Shown: positions 36,801 to 49,010 of the stretch, piece by piece
Layout of the letters: every line of letters starts with the position of its first letter
Position numbering within the stretch: the stretch's first letter is position 1
DNA from: Apostichopus japonicus
Taxonomy: Eukaryota; Echinodermata; Holothuroidea; Aspidochirotida; Stichopodidae
Assembly: GCF_037975245.1 (NCBI RefSeq)
Contig: NC_092563.1
Location: 15,001 to 79,000, forward strand
Reading direction: 5' to 3'
DNA length: 64,000 bases
Program-made: the position numbers and the translations under genes
Notes under the pieces: model-generated
Told to the model about the DNA's origin: nothing
Database searches by the model: none
What the model saw: the letters and a program-made list of their open reading frames with translations, nothing else

Positions 36801-38408
36801 TTGCTAGATATATCGAGAAGCTTATTTCACGGCAGGGTTGTAAGTGATAGCGAAATGATCCATACTCTTAAAGTTATGTGCGCATTGTGCGATTTTGAAA
36901 GAGGTACGCAGTGTGATGCCAGCGAATTTTTCCTTAAGGGACCAATACAACTACTCTCGCATTTGCGTATGACAGACAAAATCCTTTTTACGATGGAAAC
37001 GAATTCAAAGTGTAGGTCGTGCAGTAGTGTAAAGATCAAAAAGGAAACAGGTTGTATGTTTCAGGTAGCCATATCTAACACAAGATTCGACACCACAATG
37101 AGTGACTTGATTTGTTGCAATTTTAACGCTGATTCTGCTTTTATCAATTGTGATATCTGTAAAAAAAATAAAACTTTTGATATCAGTAGGTCTTTAACCG
37201 TAATACCTCCAGTGCTCATAGTCCACTTGCTACGTTATAACTACGATAGCAAAAGTAAACAAATATTAAAGGACAGTAGCTTTGTAGAGATTGAAGAGTA
37301 TTTAGTTATCCCTACTAAGATATGCACCGTGTATGCTTTGTCTACTGTGGTTCAACACATTGGTGAGAGTACTGGTACTGGACATTACCAAACATTGTTT
37401 AAAACTTCGACAGGATGGGCAGTGGCAGACGACAATACAAGCCTGGGGTCGACATTGCATACAGTAACAGCTAATAACGCATACATATGTGTATACGAAA
37501 AGGTTGACAATGTTGACACACAAAATTCACCGACGACTCCAACACTGTCTAACTCAAGTTTCGTCACACAAACGCGCAAAACCCAGACCAAGGACGACAT
37601 GTACCACGAGAAAGTATGCAACCCTACTAGCACATCTGACCATACCACTGGACATTCACAGATAACTAAAGAAGGTAAACATGACAATCGCTCACCTGTT
37701 ATTGAGCAGGATCGATCAACGGAAAACATTGAGAAAAATATAGAATGTGCCGATGATATTATCGATTTGACGACGGAGGACGAGGTAGCCGAAGACCTAT
37801 TTGACCCACAACGACGACCCGTGACCAGGGGATTTGGCATTAACGTTATGGTGAACGACTTGAAGTTGCTGATGGAGCCGGACGGGTGGTTAAACGACAA
37901 TATCATTAACTTTTATCTTAATCTTTTATCAGAGGCAGCTCAGAAATCTTTAAACACAAAGGTATTCCCCTTCTCAACATTCTTTTTTTCTAGCCTGTTG
38001 AACGATGGGTACGACAAAGCTTATAGGTGGTGTAGCAATTCCGATATATTTCAGCAAGATTTCTTATTAATTCCCATAAATTCTGTTTCTCATTGGACTT
38101 TAGTGGTGGTGGATAACATTCAGCGCGAGGTTGTCTACTACGATTCTCTTAATAATACGAACAACAAAACACACCTCGACCATATCAAACAATTTTTATT
38201 GATCGCAAATACTGAGAGATCTCTTAATCTAGATGAATGGTGTTTTCGAATGAAAACTGACGCAGCCAAACAAGGAAACATGAGTGACTGCGGCGTATTT
38301 ACTTGCCTCTTTGCCGAAAGCGCAACGGGTTTGAATAAAGACGTCAAATGGAATGATATACCTTACGAGAGACGACGCATAGCGACAACAATACTTTCCC
38401 GTAGTTAG
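33879..38408 (+). CDS. Multidomain transposase-like protein: PHD finger, DDE core, USP and Ulp1 proteases
   Basis: One uninterrupted 1509-codon exon follows a splice acceptor. In order: an AT-hook-like KRGRP (about 33951); a PHD finger beginning C-T-C at 34269 with the usual Cys4-His-Cys3 spacing; a C-x4-C/H-x5-H finger (34872-34979); and a DDE-like core with D in WDATGG (35361), D in NSDRAW (35589), a C-x2-H motif HACIGH (35721) and E in HSEQR (36324). The D/D/C-x2-H/E layout is that of Mutator- and hAT-like transposases. Next is a USP (C19) domain: Cys box NNCWFSS (Cys 36699), zinc ribbons CRSC and CDIC, His box GHYQTL (37383) and WAVADDN. Last is a Ulp1 (C48) domain: WLNDNIIN, H in SHWTL (38091), D in YYDS (38142) and C in SDCGVF (38289); the H-D-C spacings of 17 and 49 residues match yeast Ulp1. 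All protease residues are intact. It lies between the inverted arrays. Mobilisation by it is inferred; a domesticated host gene is the alternative. Confidence 0.88.
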   Translation, partial: KESHEHFLERSPTRDFSQLKGGAHKRGRPACTEYAKISAAISSVRKKVTVTSSTSKAFWESVVMELGWSTKNLKRSVKVLRSIWCNNRGNIRLLVESGEGTTRTKPREKRKRKPVRFSSNWVDINMKRKYCTCQTYYDNKRQYIHCKQCDEWYHYSCMRIPSTVKSGFNVTFYCGIGKCNNGKYVFQLHHDKDGVKLKENLNSSEIVHQQPPTAKSSHECNDTNTDSCKNESTEVASRVSNKTLSVLSGSQANNDDYVIKQFPKKGTFSINADTYNTVLSKRRGRCLPTGEWQKYFVDGMSKINPYCVIMFKYHYLIDNNTSETIFRAKGYCKFADCSVSVLISMDRNFSCTVNFNGNMKHSMYDIHARPIRGLDRRLAGKTLSMGVKPMKVLLRNLSSKSSEVIASGNRNNCGRTLSVMQKISSESRSKERDDEDEIKSLLKKQQKYCLKYNHRGRVPGFIQQISVSPMYIICFTEGGLRVWHDMCRTDVVFWDATGGVLDRGHGKKQILYYELSVRNLTKGKSTLPVSILLSEDQSLPVIMNWLNVFRHKEKLLFGHSSISTPVQINSDRAWVFLLAAMHVFNNETYKQFLNRAWSILNGKLTHEDCNKTLPHACIGHFMKNCKDLTKKHYKKHYRFGMFCLSLLVNACSLKAFACIVYDISVVLSSQCASPLVSSCLKRLHQRITALSIEGNGQKDELSPLFVGNTDFASDNNSTNMSEDAFLSRMNSPFTEHFSKVIEKGRLDCRNSHYTGVPTGDDHNSYFCVTFLKEIQRILLPSAPLWSDMLPSSLHKWQVANGQPSSISFPRSIAHSEQRMGVLKQIQLGKRKFHRIDELVEELTKDSRGLEIIFSDAVKHFYKSADKRNTNLIREKWSRKRSHSQGSVYQKSPHKNVHEERNVLSNVNINEYTGGDMASECHNVYDNVVPMFTPLQNLENNCWFSSVLQSFIRIGSIDRCFRESTLSVSDSRLNTLLDISRSLFHGRVVSDSEMIHTLKVMCALCDFERGTQCDASEFFLKGPIQLLSHLRMTDKILFTMETNSKCRSCSSVKIKKETGCMFQVAISNTRFDTTMSDLICCNFNADSAFINCDICKKNKTFDISRSLTVIPPVLIVHLLRYNYDSKSKQILKDSSFVEIEEYLVIPTKICTVYALSTVVQHIGESTGTGHYQTLFKTSTGWAVADDNTSLGSTLHTVTANNAYICVYEKVDNVDTQNSPTTPTLSNSSFVTQTRKTQTKDDMYHEKVCNPTSTSDHTTGHSQITKEGKHDNRSPVIEQDRSTENIEKNIECADDIIDLTTEDEVAEDLFDPQRRPVTRGFGINVMVNDLKLLMEPDGWLNDNIINFYLNLLSEAAQKSLNTKVFPFSTFFFSSLLNDGYDKAYRWCSNSDIFQQDFLLIPINSVSHWTLVVVDNIQREVVYYDSLNNTNNKTHLDHIKQFLLIANTERSLNLDEWCFRMKTDAAKQGNMSDCGVFTCLFAESATGLNKDVKWNDIPYERRRIATTILSRS

Positions 38409-40494
38409 GAGCTTCCATGATCAATACATAAGAGGTCAAACTATAAACTAAGCATCTGCGCTATGTATACGGGAGCAACCCCTTGTAGTGTGTTGTATGT
38501 GTGGCCAGCGTTTGTAACCGAAAGAAAAACATCCGATTTGATTATCCCAAATGTAACTAAAACAAAACAATAATATCCCTTACATTCGATTATGACGGTA
38601 ATTTAATGGCAAAATTGTTTAACCTTATTTGGTCTATATAGTACCTTGTTTACTCTGATGTCAACTTTGCAACAAGCATCGTACATGTAAACACGCTGAA
38701 TTAATCATTTAAGTCCTGTGTATTTCTGCTGTAAAATTAACTTTATTCTTAAGATCGAAAATTACACTAAGAGAAACCGTATTAAAAGCTACAATGAGGT
38801 CTGCAAATATCAGCTGTCTTACAGGCAGGACTTCAGTTAAGACCGGTTTACTGGTCTAACCTGCAGGGTGGGTAGGAAAACATGTTTAAGAAGGTTTTCT
38901 TCATGCTAGTATAATGTTTATGGTAATTTGCTTTTCTCTTTTCACAAAGTATCTATCTTAACTATCTTCAAAGACTATAGTTCTTTGCGAGGAATAATAA
39001 CGATGGAAAAAAGAAGATCGTAGAATTTATGGAGGTGGTTTACATTCTGCATTTATTTCATTTTTGGACTGCCTTTGGGCCCTCCATCCTCATTCATCTT
39101 TCTGCACGGTTATTACATGGTATAATATCACAAAAAATACAACCAAAATGTTTGCTGTTTCTTAAATGTTATGCAATATTTGACATCGGAATTTTACAAC
39201 ACCCCGTGTCAGGTTAGATTTAGTAAACTTAAAAAAAAATACAGACACCCAAGTGTTTACACGTGCCATTTACGTGTGTGTCTAGATAATACAGAAAAAC
39301 AAAGGCTTTGATCAACAAATTTTATGTGAAACGAATATTTCCCATCATGCAATGCACTGCCGTGAAATGAATATGTTGAATATTTTTGTTATCTTCCTCA
39401 TCCAGCATGCTCCCGAGATGTGGTTTTAATAAGTATACCTGGATAGTTTGTGCCTGATTTTATGATGTGAGTATCCTCACAAGGTGTGCTACTTTAAATA
39501 ATGCAGAAAAAACAGCACCTAGAAGTTGAAACGAGTTTCATTTTGTGTAATGTACATAAAGCCAGAAACGTGCATGGCGTATGTGGCAAGAACTAATTAA
39601 AGTAGTTGTACATAAATGCAACTGTAGCAAGCTTATTATTTCGTCGACTGTATCTTTCTTGAGTGTATTTGAGTATGTCTTTTTCATTTCATTTTCTGTC
39701 TATTACAAAATTACTACAGAATCTCTTTCTTTTGGGAGGTTTTGAAAATTCACCTTTATGGATGTATTGTGCAACCCACCCCCCCCCCCCCTCCCACCTC
39801 GTTTTAAATTTACAGAAGAAAAATGACAAATGTAATCAACTACGACACTCATGCACTTCTAGACACCTACTTTAAAATGGAATGGGCTCAACATCCCCCA
39901 CCTCCGAAAGCATGTTTGAAAACTAATTTTCACAGTGTTGTCTTCTTTTCCCCGACGGCTGCCAATAGGATGGTGTATGCAGATTATGTAGAAGACCGGA
40001 GTAGTTCATTATGAAAGTTTTCACAACACTTTCACCGCATACATTTTGTATTAATGGTGTCATGAATTAATTTGTGCCAAGGCATCTCTAAAGAAAGTAT
40101 GTTAAATTAGTAGTTACTTTACTTTAATATAAAGTGCACTTAATAACAAAGTATTCTGAGTCTTAATTTACTTTAAAATACACTCATCAGATACGGAAAA
40201 ACATTTTACATATTCTGCGTAAATTTCTAATGATTTCATTAAATAGGAAATTGCTGTATGAAATAGCGCCCTCACTTAGAGGAAAAGTATTAAAATATAA
40301 ATTCGTAGATCAATAAACGACAAAGACGATTGGGGCAATTTTTACATCCACAGCTCTAGTTTTCAGGCAACTTCAAAGTTAAAGTGAACGGTTCCAATTA
40401 TCCAATTTCGGTTAAACGCTGATAACTCCACAACGGTTGGTGATAGTAATTTGTTAACCCGTTTCGAATAACTTATCTTTCAAACAACATAGTT
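38409..40494. other. 3' flank of the transposase-like gene, interior of the large element
   Basis: No further gene seen. A possible poly(A) signal variant ATTAAA lies near 38781, and a C run occurs at 39780-39792. Short frames at 39663-40014 are unsupported. An AGCGCCCTCAC string at 40265 echoes the core box of the 213-bp repeat. Confidence 0.45.
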
Positions 40495-43400
40495 AAGTCT
40501 CACAGCAATTATGGGGGCTGTCATTGTTAATGTTTCTGTTCTTTATTGTAGTATTTTTGCAATTAGCCGATGAGGGCGCTGCCGGAATCCGCCTGCTGCT
40601 GATAGTAGACCCCCTTCGATTGTCATGAAATGTCATGAAAACGAGAGAAAAATGTTCCTTAAATGCATTGAGAATGGTAATTTGATGGCACAAAAATGAC
40701 CACGGGGTTATATTGAGCGATTAATTGGGGTTGTCATTTTGGCCGTTTTCGCTCCTAGTGTAGTACTTTGCATGGATCGGATCAGGGCGCTGCCGGATCC
40801 GCCTGCTGCTGATAGTAGACCCCCTTCGATTGTCATGAAAAGTCATAAAAATAAAAGAATAGTGTCTCCTACATTCATTTATGATGGTCATTATGTGGCA
40901 CAAAAATTATCACGGGGTGATTGAGCAATTAATGGGGGTTGTCATTTTTGCTGTTTCGCTCTTTAGTGTAGTATTTTTGCAAAATAATCGATGAGGGCGC
41001 TGCCGGAATCCGCCTGCTGCTGATAGTAGACCCCTTTCGATTGTCATGAAATGTCATGAAAACGAGAGAATAATTTTCCTTAAATGCATTGAGAATGGTC
41101 ATTTGATGGCACAAAAATTACCACGGGGTTAAATTGAGCAATTAATTGGGGTTGTCATTTTGGCTGTTTTAGCTGTTTAGCGTAGTATTTTTGCAACTAG
41201 CTGATGAGGGCGCTGCAGGAATCCGCCTGCTGCTGATAGTAGACCCCCTTCGATTGTCATGAAAAGTCATGAAAACGAAAGAATAATGTCCTTTACGTTC
41301 ATTTATGATGGTCATTTGATGGCACAAAAATTATCACGGGGTTAAATTGAGCAATTAATGGGGGTTGTCATTTTTGCTTTTTTTCGCTCCTCAGTGTAGT
41401 ATTTTTGCATTAAGCCGATGAGGGCGCTGCCGGAATCCGCCTGCTGCTGATAGTAGACCCCCTTCGATCGTTATGAAAAGTCATGAAAACGAGGGAATTA
41501 TGTCCCTTAAATGCATAGAGAATGGTCATTTGATGGCACAAAAATTATCACGGGGTTAAATTGAGCAATTAATTGGGGTTGTCATTTTGGCTGTTTTCGC
41601 TGTTTAGTGTAGTACTTTGCATGGATCGGATGAGGGCGCTGCCGGAATCCGCCTGCTGCTGATAGTAGACCCCCTTCGATTGTTATGAAAAGTCATGAAA
41701 ACGAGAGAATTATGTCCCTGAAATGGATTGAGAATGGTCATTTGCTGGCACAAAAATTATCACGGGGTTAAATTGAGCAATTAATTGGGGTTGTCATTTT
41801 GGCTGTTTTTGCTCTTTAGTGTAGTATTTTTGCAACTAGCTGATGAGGGCGCTGTCGGAATGCGCCTGCTGCTGATAGTAGACCCCCTTCGATTGTCATG
41901 AAAAGTCATGAAAACGAAAGAATAATGTCCTTTACATTCATTTATGATGGTCATTTGATGGCACAAAAATTATCACGGGGTTAAATTAGACAATTAATGG
42001 GGGTTGCCATTATAGCTGTTTTCGCCCTTTAGTGTAGTATTTTTGCATTGAGCCGATGAGGGCGCTGCAGGAATCCGCCTGCTGCTGGTAGTAGACCCCC
42101 TTCGATTGTCAGAAAAGTCATGAAAATGAAAGAATGATGTCCCCTACATTCATTTATGATGGTCATTTGCTGGCACAAAAATTATCACGGGGTTAAATTG
42201 AGCAATTAATGGGGGTTGTCATTTTTGCTTTTTTTCGCTCCTCAGTGTAGTATTTTTGCATTAAGCCGATGAGGGCGCTGCCGGAATCCGCCTGCTGCTG
42301 ATAGTAGACCCCCTTCGATCGTTATGAAAAGTCATGAAAACGAGGGAATTATGTCCCTTAAATGCATAGAGAATGGTCATTTGATGGCACAAAAATTATC
42401 ACGGGGTTAAATTGAGCAATTAATTGGGGTTGTCATTTTGGCTGTTTTCGCTGTTTAGTGTATAATTTTTGCAACTAGCCGATGAGGGCATGCCGGAATG
42501 CGCCTGCTGCTGATAGTAGACCCCCCTCGATTGTCATGAAAAGTCATGAAAACGAAAGAATAATGTCCTTTACGTTCATTTATGATGGTCAATTGATGGC
42601 ACAAAAATTATCACGGGGTTAAATTGAGCAATTAATGGGGGTTGTCATTTTTGCTTTTTTTCGCTCTTTAATGTAGTATTTTTGCATTAAGCCGATGAGG
42701 GCGCTGCCGGAATGCGCCTGCTGCTGATAGTAGACCCCCTTCGATTGTCATGAAATGTCATGAAAACGAGAGAATAATGTCCCTTAAATGCACTGAGAAT
42801 GGTCATTTGATGGCACAAAAATTATCACGGGGTTAAATTGAGCAATTAATGGGGTTGTCATTTTAGCTGTTTTCGCTGTTTAGTGGAGTACTTTGCATGG
42901 ATCGGATGAGGGCGCTGCCGGAATCCGCCTGCTGCTGATAGTAGACCCCCTTCGATTGTTATGAAAAGTCATGAAAACGAGAGAATTATGTCCCTGAAAT
43001 GGATTGAGAATGGTCATTTGCTGGCACAAAAATTATCACGGGGTTAAATTGAGCAATTAATGGGGGTTGTCATTTTTGCTTTTTTTCGCTCTTTAATGTA
43101 GTATTTTTGCATTAAGCCGATGAGGGCGCTGCCGGAATGCGCCTGCTGCTGATAGTAGACCCCCTTCGATTGTCATGAAATGTCATGAAAACGAGAGAAT
43201 AATGTCCCTTAAATGCACTGAGAAAGGTCATTTGATGGCACAAAAATTATCACGGGGTTAAATTGAGCAATTAATTGGGGTTGTCATTTTGGCTGTTTTT
43301 GCTCTTTAGTGTAGTATTTTTGCAACTAGCTGATGAGGGCGCTGTCGGAATGCGCCTGCTGCTGATAGTAGACCCCCTTCGATTGTCATGAAAAGTCATG

Positions 43401-46110
43401 AAAACGAAAGAATAATGTCCTTTACATTCATTTATGATGGTCATTTGATGGCACAAAAATTATCACGGGGTTAAATTAGACAATTAATGGGGGTTGCCAT
43501 TATAGCTGTTTTCGCCCTTTAGTGTAGTATTTTTGCATTGAGCCGATGAGGGCGCTGCAGGAATCCGCCTGCTGCTGGTAGTAGACCCCCTTCGATTGTC
43601 AGAAAAGTCATGAAAATGAAAGAATGATGTCCCCTACATTCATTTATGATGGTCATTTGCTGGCACAAAAATTATCACGTGGTTAAATTGAGCAATTAAT
43701 GGGGGTTGTCATTTTTGCTTTTTTTCGCTCCTCAGTGTAGTATTTTTGCATTAAGCCGATGAGGGCGCTGCCGGAATCCGCCTGCTGCTGATAGTAGACC
43801 CCCTTCGATCGTTATGAAAAGTCATGAAAACGAGGGAATTATGTCCCTTAAATGCATAGAGAATGGTCATTTGATGGCACAAAAATTATCACGGGGTTAA
43901 ATTGAGCAATTAATTGGGGTTGTCATTTTGGCTGTTTTCGCTGTTTAGTGTATAATTTTTGCAACTAGCCGATGAGGGCATGCCGGAATGCGCCTGCTGC
44001 TGATAGTAGACCCCCCTCGATTGTCATGAAAAGTCATGAAAACGAAAGAATAATGTCCTTTACGTTCATTTATGATGGTCAATTGATGGCACAAAAATTA
44101 TCACGGGGTTAAATTGAGCAATTAATGGGGGTTGTCATTTTTGCTTTTTTTCGCTCTTTAATGTAGTATTTTTGCATTAAGCCGATGAGGGCGCTGCCGG
44201 AATGCGCCTGCTGCTGATAGTAGACCCCCTTCGATTGTCATGAAATGTCATGAAAACGAGAGAATAATGTCCCTTAAATGCACTGAGAAAGGTCATTTGA
44301 TGGCACAAAAATTATCACGGGGTTAAATTGAGCAATTAATTGGGGTTGTCATTTTGGCTGTTTTTGCTCTTTAGTGTAGTATTTTTGCAACTAGCTGATG
44401 AGGGCGCTGTCGGAATGCGCCTGCTGCTGATAGTAGACCCCCTTCGATTGTCATGAAAAGTCATGAAAACGAAAGAATAATGTCCTTTACATTCATTTAT
44501 GATGGTCATTTGATGGCACAAAAATTATCACGGGGTTAAATTAGACAATTAATGGGGGTTGCCATTATAGCTGTTTTCGCCCTTTAGTGTAGTATTTTTG
44601 CATTGAGCCGATGAGGGCGCTGCAGGAATCCGCCTGCTGCTGATAGTAGACCCCCTTCGATTGTCAGAAAAGTCATGAAAATGAAAGAATGATGTCCCCT
44701 ACATTCATTTATGATGGTCATTTGCTGGCACAAAAATTATCACGGGGTTAAATTGAGCAATTAATGGGGGTTGTCATTTTTGCTTTTTTTCGCTCCTCAG
44801 TGTAGTATTTTTGCATTAAGCCGATGAGGGCGCTGCCGGAATCCGCCTGCTGCTGATAGTAGACCCCCTTCGATCGTTATTAAAAGTCATGAAAACGAGG
44901 GAATTATGTCCCTTAAATGCATAGAGAATGGTCATTTGATGGCACAAAAATTATCACGGGGTTAAATTGAGCAATTAATGGGGGTTGTCATTTTGGCTGT
45001 TTTTGCTCTTTAGTGTAGTATTTTTGCAACTAGCTGATGATGGCGCTGCCGGAATCCGCCTGCTGCTGATAGTAGACCCCCTTCGATTGTCATGAAATGT
45101 CATGAAAACGAGAGAATAATGTCCCTTAAATGCATTGAGAAAGGTCATTTGATGGCACAAAAATTATCACGGGGTTAAATTGAGCAATTAATTGGGGTTG
45201 TCATTTTGGCTGTTTTCGCTCTTTAGTGTAGTATTTTTTTGCAAGTAGGAATTGAGGGCGCTGCCGGAATCCGCCTGCTGCTGATAGTAGACCCCCTTCG
45301 ATTGTCATGAAAAGTCATGAAAAAGAAAGAGTAGTGTCCCCTACAGTCATTTATGATGGTCATTTGATGGCACAAAAATTATCACGGGGTTAAATTGAGC
45401 AATTAATTGGGGTTGTCATTTTGGCTGTTTTCGCTGTTTAGTGTATAATTTTTGCAACTAGCCGATGAGGGCGCTGCCGGAATGCGTCTACTGCTGATAG
45501 TAGACCCCCTTCGATTGTCATGAAAAGTCATGAAAACGAAAGAATAATGTCCTTTACATTCATTTATGATGGTCATTAGATGGCACAAAAATTATCACGG
45601 GGTTAAATTGAGCAATTAATGGGGGTTGCCATTATAGCTGTTTTCGCCCTTTAGTGTAGTATTTTTGCATTGAGCCGATGAGGGCGCTGCCGGAATCCGC
45701 CTGCTGCTGATAGTAGACCCCCTTCGATTGTCATGAAAAGTCATGAAAAGGAAAGAATAATGTCCCCTACATTCATTTATGATGGTCATTTGATGGCACA
45801 AAAATTATCACGGGGTTAAATTGAGCAATTAATGGGGGTTGTCATTTTTGCTGTTTTCGCTCTTTAGTGTAGTATTTTTGCATTAAGCTGATGAGGGCGC
45901 TGCCGGAATCCGCCTGCTGCTGATAGTAGACCCACTTCGATTGTCATGAAAACTCAACAATACTAAAGAAAAATGTGCCTTGCTTACTGATATATGATGG
46001 TCATTTAATTAGACAAAATTGTGATACTGTTTGATTTACTTAGCAATTATTGGAAGTGCACAGTTTTTGCTGTTCTGCTTAATTCGGGTAGTATTAAGGT
46101 TTGTATTGAA
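40495..46110 (-). repeat. Right ~213-bp tandem array, inverted (26 units)
   Basis: The reverse complement of the left-array core box (CTGCTGCTGATAGTAGACCC) occurs 26 times from 40605 to 45926, spaced 210-215 bp. Blocks of several units are duplicated: the 186-bp stretch at 41781-41966 recurs identically in translation at 43271-43456 and 44336-44521, offsets of 1490 and 1065 bp (7 and 5 units). The final unit (about 45930-46110) is degraded, for example TGATGGTCATTTAATTAGAC. Confidence 0.95.
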
Positions 46111-46439
46111 TCATTCGTGAAAAAAGTCCCCTCCCCACCCCTTCTCCACCTTGTCAATCATGTGTACGCCAGTATTGAGAATTGTAATTTGAATTGTTTG
46201 GACAATCAACGCACTTGCATAAATAGAAAACACGTTAACGTGGACTCTTCCAAGTGTTACTGTATGCTATCCTATATTACCCACTTTGCCTTCATCATTC
46301 ACATGGTTTGTCACGTTACTGCCAGGTGACCGCATTATACCTACTTTAGAGTATAATTTGCTGTTTGCTAGCTCTGTCGGCCAGGTTCAGTCCGGTATTT
46401 CTTTGCATTTCGCAACAACAGTATCACCGCCATACAACG

Positions 46440-48060
46440 GTAGTCACCTGACCCACTTTGTCGATGAGAAGACGCACATATATGGGCGGCCATTTGGGAA
46501 AAAAAGATACAAAGATGAAACAGGAGACAAACAGACAAGAAGATGAAAAGGAACAATAATAAGAATGTAGATACACGACATGACTGTGCGAACTATATTA
46601 AAGTTCGCCCCACGATTGAAAGTTTCCCCGTAAAACAATACGAACTGTGGGACATAATCAAAACGAACACTGGGACAGAATCAAAACAAACATTGGGACA
46701 GGATCAAAATGAACAGCGTCCCCTGTGGGCACAATGAAAACAGGACGATTAGCCCACACAGTTACTGACCTTGTGAAGCACGGTGCAGCGTGGTTGACAA
46801 GGGCGGCGGAAGCACTTTTAATCTGGGGGGGCACCAACGTCGAAGGGCACTTTGCAGAAATTCGATTGGACTGATGCAGCCTGATATTTAGTACCCTTTA
46901 TAACTCTTATTGTATTATCTTATTTGCGTATACACATCACTCCATCATCGCTACCCCCCACCCCTCAAGGAAACAATGCATACTAGCACTAAAATATCTA
47001 ATGTGCAACTTGGGAAACAAGGAAAAAGACAAAATGAGGTGAAATCATTATAAAGTCCAAGTCCCTGCACACGCGATCGATACATGCATGAAAGCAAATG
47101 AAATATGTGAAAATACTGAAAGAAAAATAATTTTCTATGTTTTTTAAATGGTTAAAGTGATATTATTATGATCATTATTATTGTAACGACTTTGCCAATA
47201 ATTCTAACCAATTTGGAAGGGTTATAACACGGCAAATGATTGTATGTTATTGGCATGCGATGTAATAACCAACGCATGCCTATTTGCTATGCACATTAAG
47301 ATGTTGAACGCGCGCGTAGCGCGCGAAAAATTTTGGTAATATTTTTCGGGCAAGTCGTTACAGCCCCCCCCCCCCCCCAATAAATTGGGCTTCTACGCCT
47401 GTGGTAGTTAACATTTAAAACTTCCCGAAATATTTCATTCGCCGTGGGTTTCGCTTTGTAAACTCTTTTTTTATTTTGAAATTTTTATGTAGAAAAAGGG
47501 CACATTTTTAACCTGAGGAAAAGTGGGGGGGCACGTGCCCCCTGTGCCCCCCCGGTTCCGCCGCCCTTGGTGGTTGAGCAGAAGTGTTGTGCATACAAGA
47601 TATAGTAACTACATTTCGTAATATAACAAGGTCAAGGTAACCAAAACAGCGGCCTCTGTCACTTTTAGTTCCAAGGCGTTCGTTCGTTTCACGTAAACGT
47701 TCGTTTTGATTTCGAGCCAATGTCCTTTGGATTATGTTACATCTTCGTTTTTATGAATGAGGATTGATCTTTTTGTTCTCATAAGTGGATCAATTTGTCT
47801 TCCCGGTGTTCCTTCTTTATCCTTCGGTTGCATGTGTTTGATATGTTTCGCTACATGGTTGTCTTTTATTTTAATTTTATGTGCAGCCTTTCACAATTTT
47901 TACATTGGTATTACATACGTTTGTTTCATTTTGCATATTTCTTCTTTTCAATTTTCTTTCTTGTTTATTTGTTGCATCGTTGTAATTTTTGCCCAATTGG
48001 CCGCCCATAAACACACATACAGAAAAACCCCTATGGATGGTCATGTGACCACTGAACTAA
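46440..48060. repeat. Diverged long inverted repeat split by an hAT insertion
   Basis: The left arm (about 46440-46797) and right arm (about 47640-48060) are imperfect reverse complements: GGGCGGCCATTTGGG near 46489 pairs with CCCAATTGGCCGCCC near 47992, GTCACCTGACC pairs with GGTCATGTGACC, and GATCAAAATGAAC (46700) pairs with GTTCGTTTTGATTTC (47699). The hAT element at 46798-47569 lies near the centre. Percent identity was not computed. Confidence 0.5.
46798..47569. mobile_element. hAT-type element, TIR CAAGGGCGGCGGAA, TSD GTGGTTGA
   Basis: Starts CAAGGGCGGCGGAAGCAC and ends GGTTCCGCCGCCCTTG, flanked by an exact 8-bp duplication GTGGTTGA (46790-46797 and 47570-47577). 772 bp, non-coding. 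A related copy in the opposite orientation lies at 52423-53081. The interior carries the GTTGAACGCGCGCG.AGCGCG block (47301) that also occurs in the 5-bp-TSD elements. Confidence 0.93.
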
Positions 48061-48489
48061 AATTTACTTCGCGCAAATGAAATCATCGAATATAAGATGA
48101 CCTGGAGGGATCACTCTCAGTACGAAAGCATACCAATCATGGAGGTCCATGTGACGTGCTCCCCTATGCTTTTTACATATTATTTATCTGGGCATTTATT
48201 TAAATTTGAGAATAATTATATAGGTTTGGGTGATAACGTTGATTATATATTTTACGTTGGGCGTCTCATGAAAAGCTTGATCAGTATGGACCCTGGCTAC
48301 CATTCGAATATCTACTGTCAGAGTTGTGTAGATTCCTTACGTCGGTCATATGTAGGCGCTTGTTTACGTGCAAAAACGGCAAGGAGACATGCGTTGCTAA
48401 GGAGCAACGAATCCTGTGGCCGTGTCTATGTACATTTGTGTACATTCCTGATAAGCTGTCTGCGTTTCAACTGCGCCCTTACCGAAGTC

Positions 48490-49010
48490 CCAGATCTGGC
48501 TTTATATCTGGTTTAATCTGGCCATATCAAGCCTTTATATGGCCATATCAAGCCAGATATAACTTGACATACAGTTATTCCAGATATACAGATAAAGTTT
48601 TATATGGCCATATAAAGCCAGACATAACTGGATATGTAGTCAATCCAGACATTTAGATAAAGTTTTATCTGGCCATATACAAATTTTCATGCACATTACA
48701 CATTTTTACTATATTCCAATGCAGTATCGTACTGCATTGATGTTCTGTGTTTATATTTCGCGTGTGTCTTGCTCTCTGTATGGGTCTCCTTACCAGAACA
48801 GAGATATCTGATCAAGCTGGAAAGTTACTATCAATGCTAGTCCAGTTTTGGCTACTTACCGTATTTCCAATTTGATCGACATATAACCCGCTTAAATACA
48901 GTTATTCCAGATTTGCGGCTAAAGATTTATCTGGCAATATAAAGCCAGATAAAACTGGATATGTAGTCACTCCAGATAAAGTTTTATCTGGGCCAGATAT
49001 AGATGCAATT
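48490..49010. repeat. CCAGAT/ATCTGG palindrome-rich repeat, left part
   Basis: Repeated blocks of ATCTGGCCATAT, AAGCCAGATATAAC, GATATGTAGTCA.TCCAGA and GATAAAGTTTTATCTGG. Many are self-complementary and they recur on a roughly 60-100 bp scale. The cluster is interrupted at 49011 by a transposon and resumes at 50967. Confidence 0.75.
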
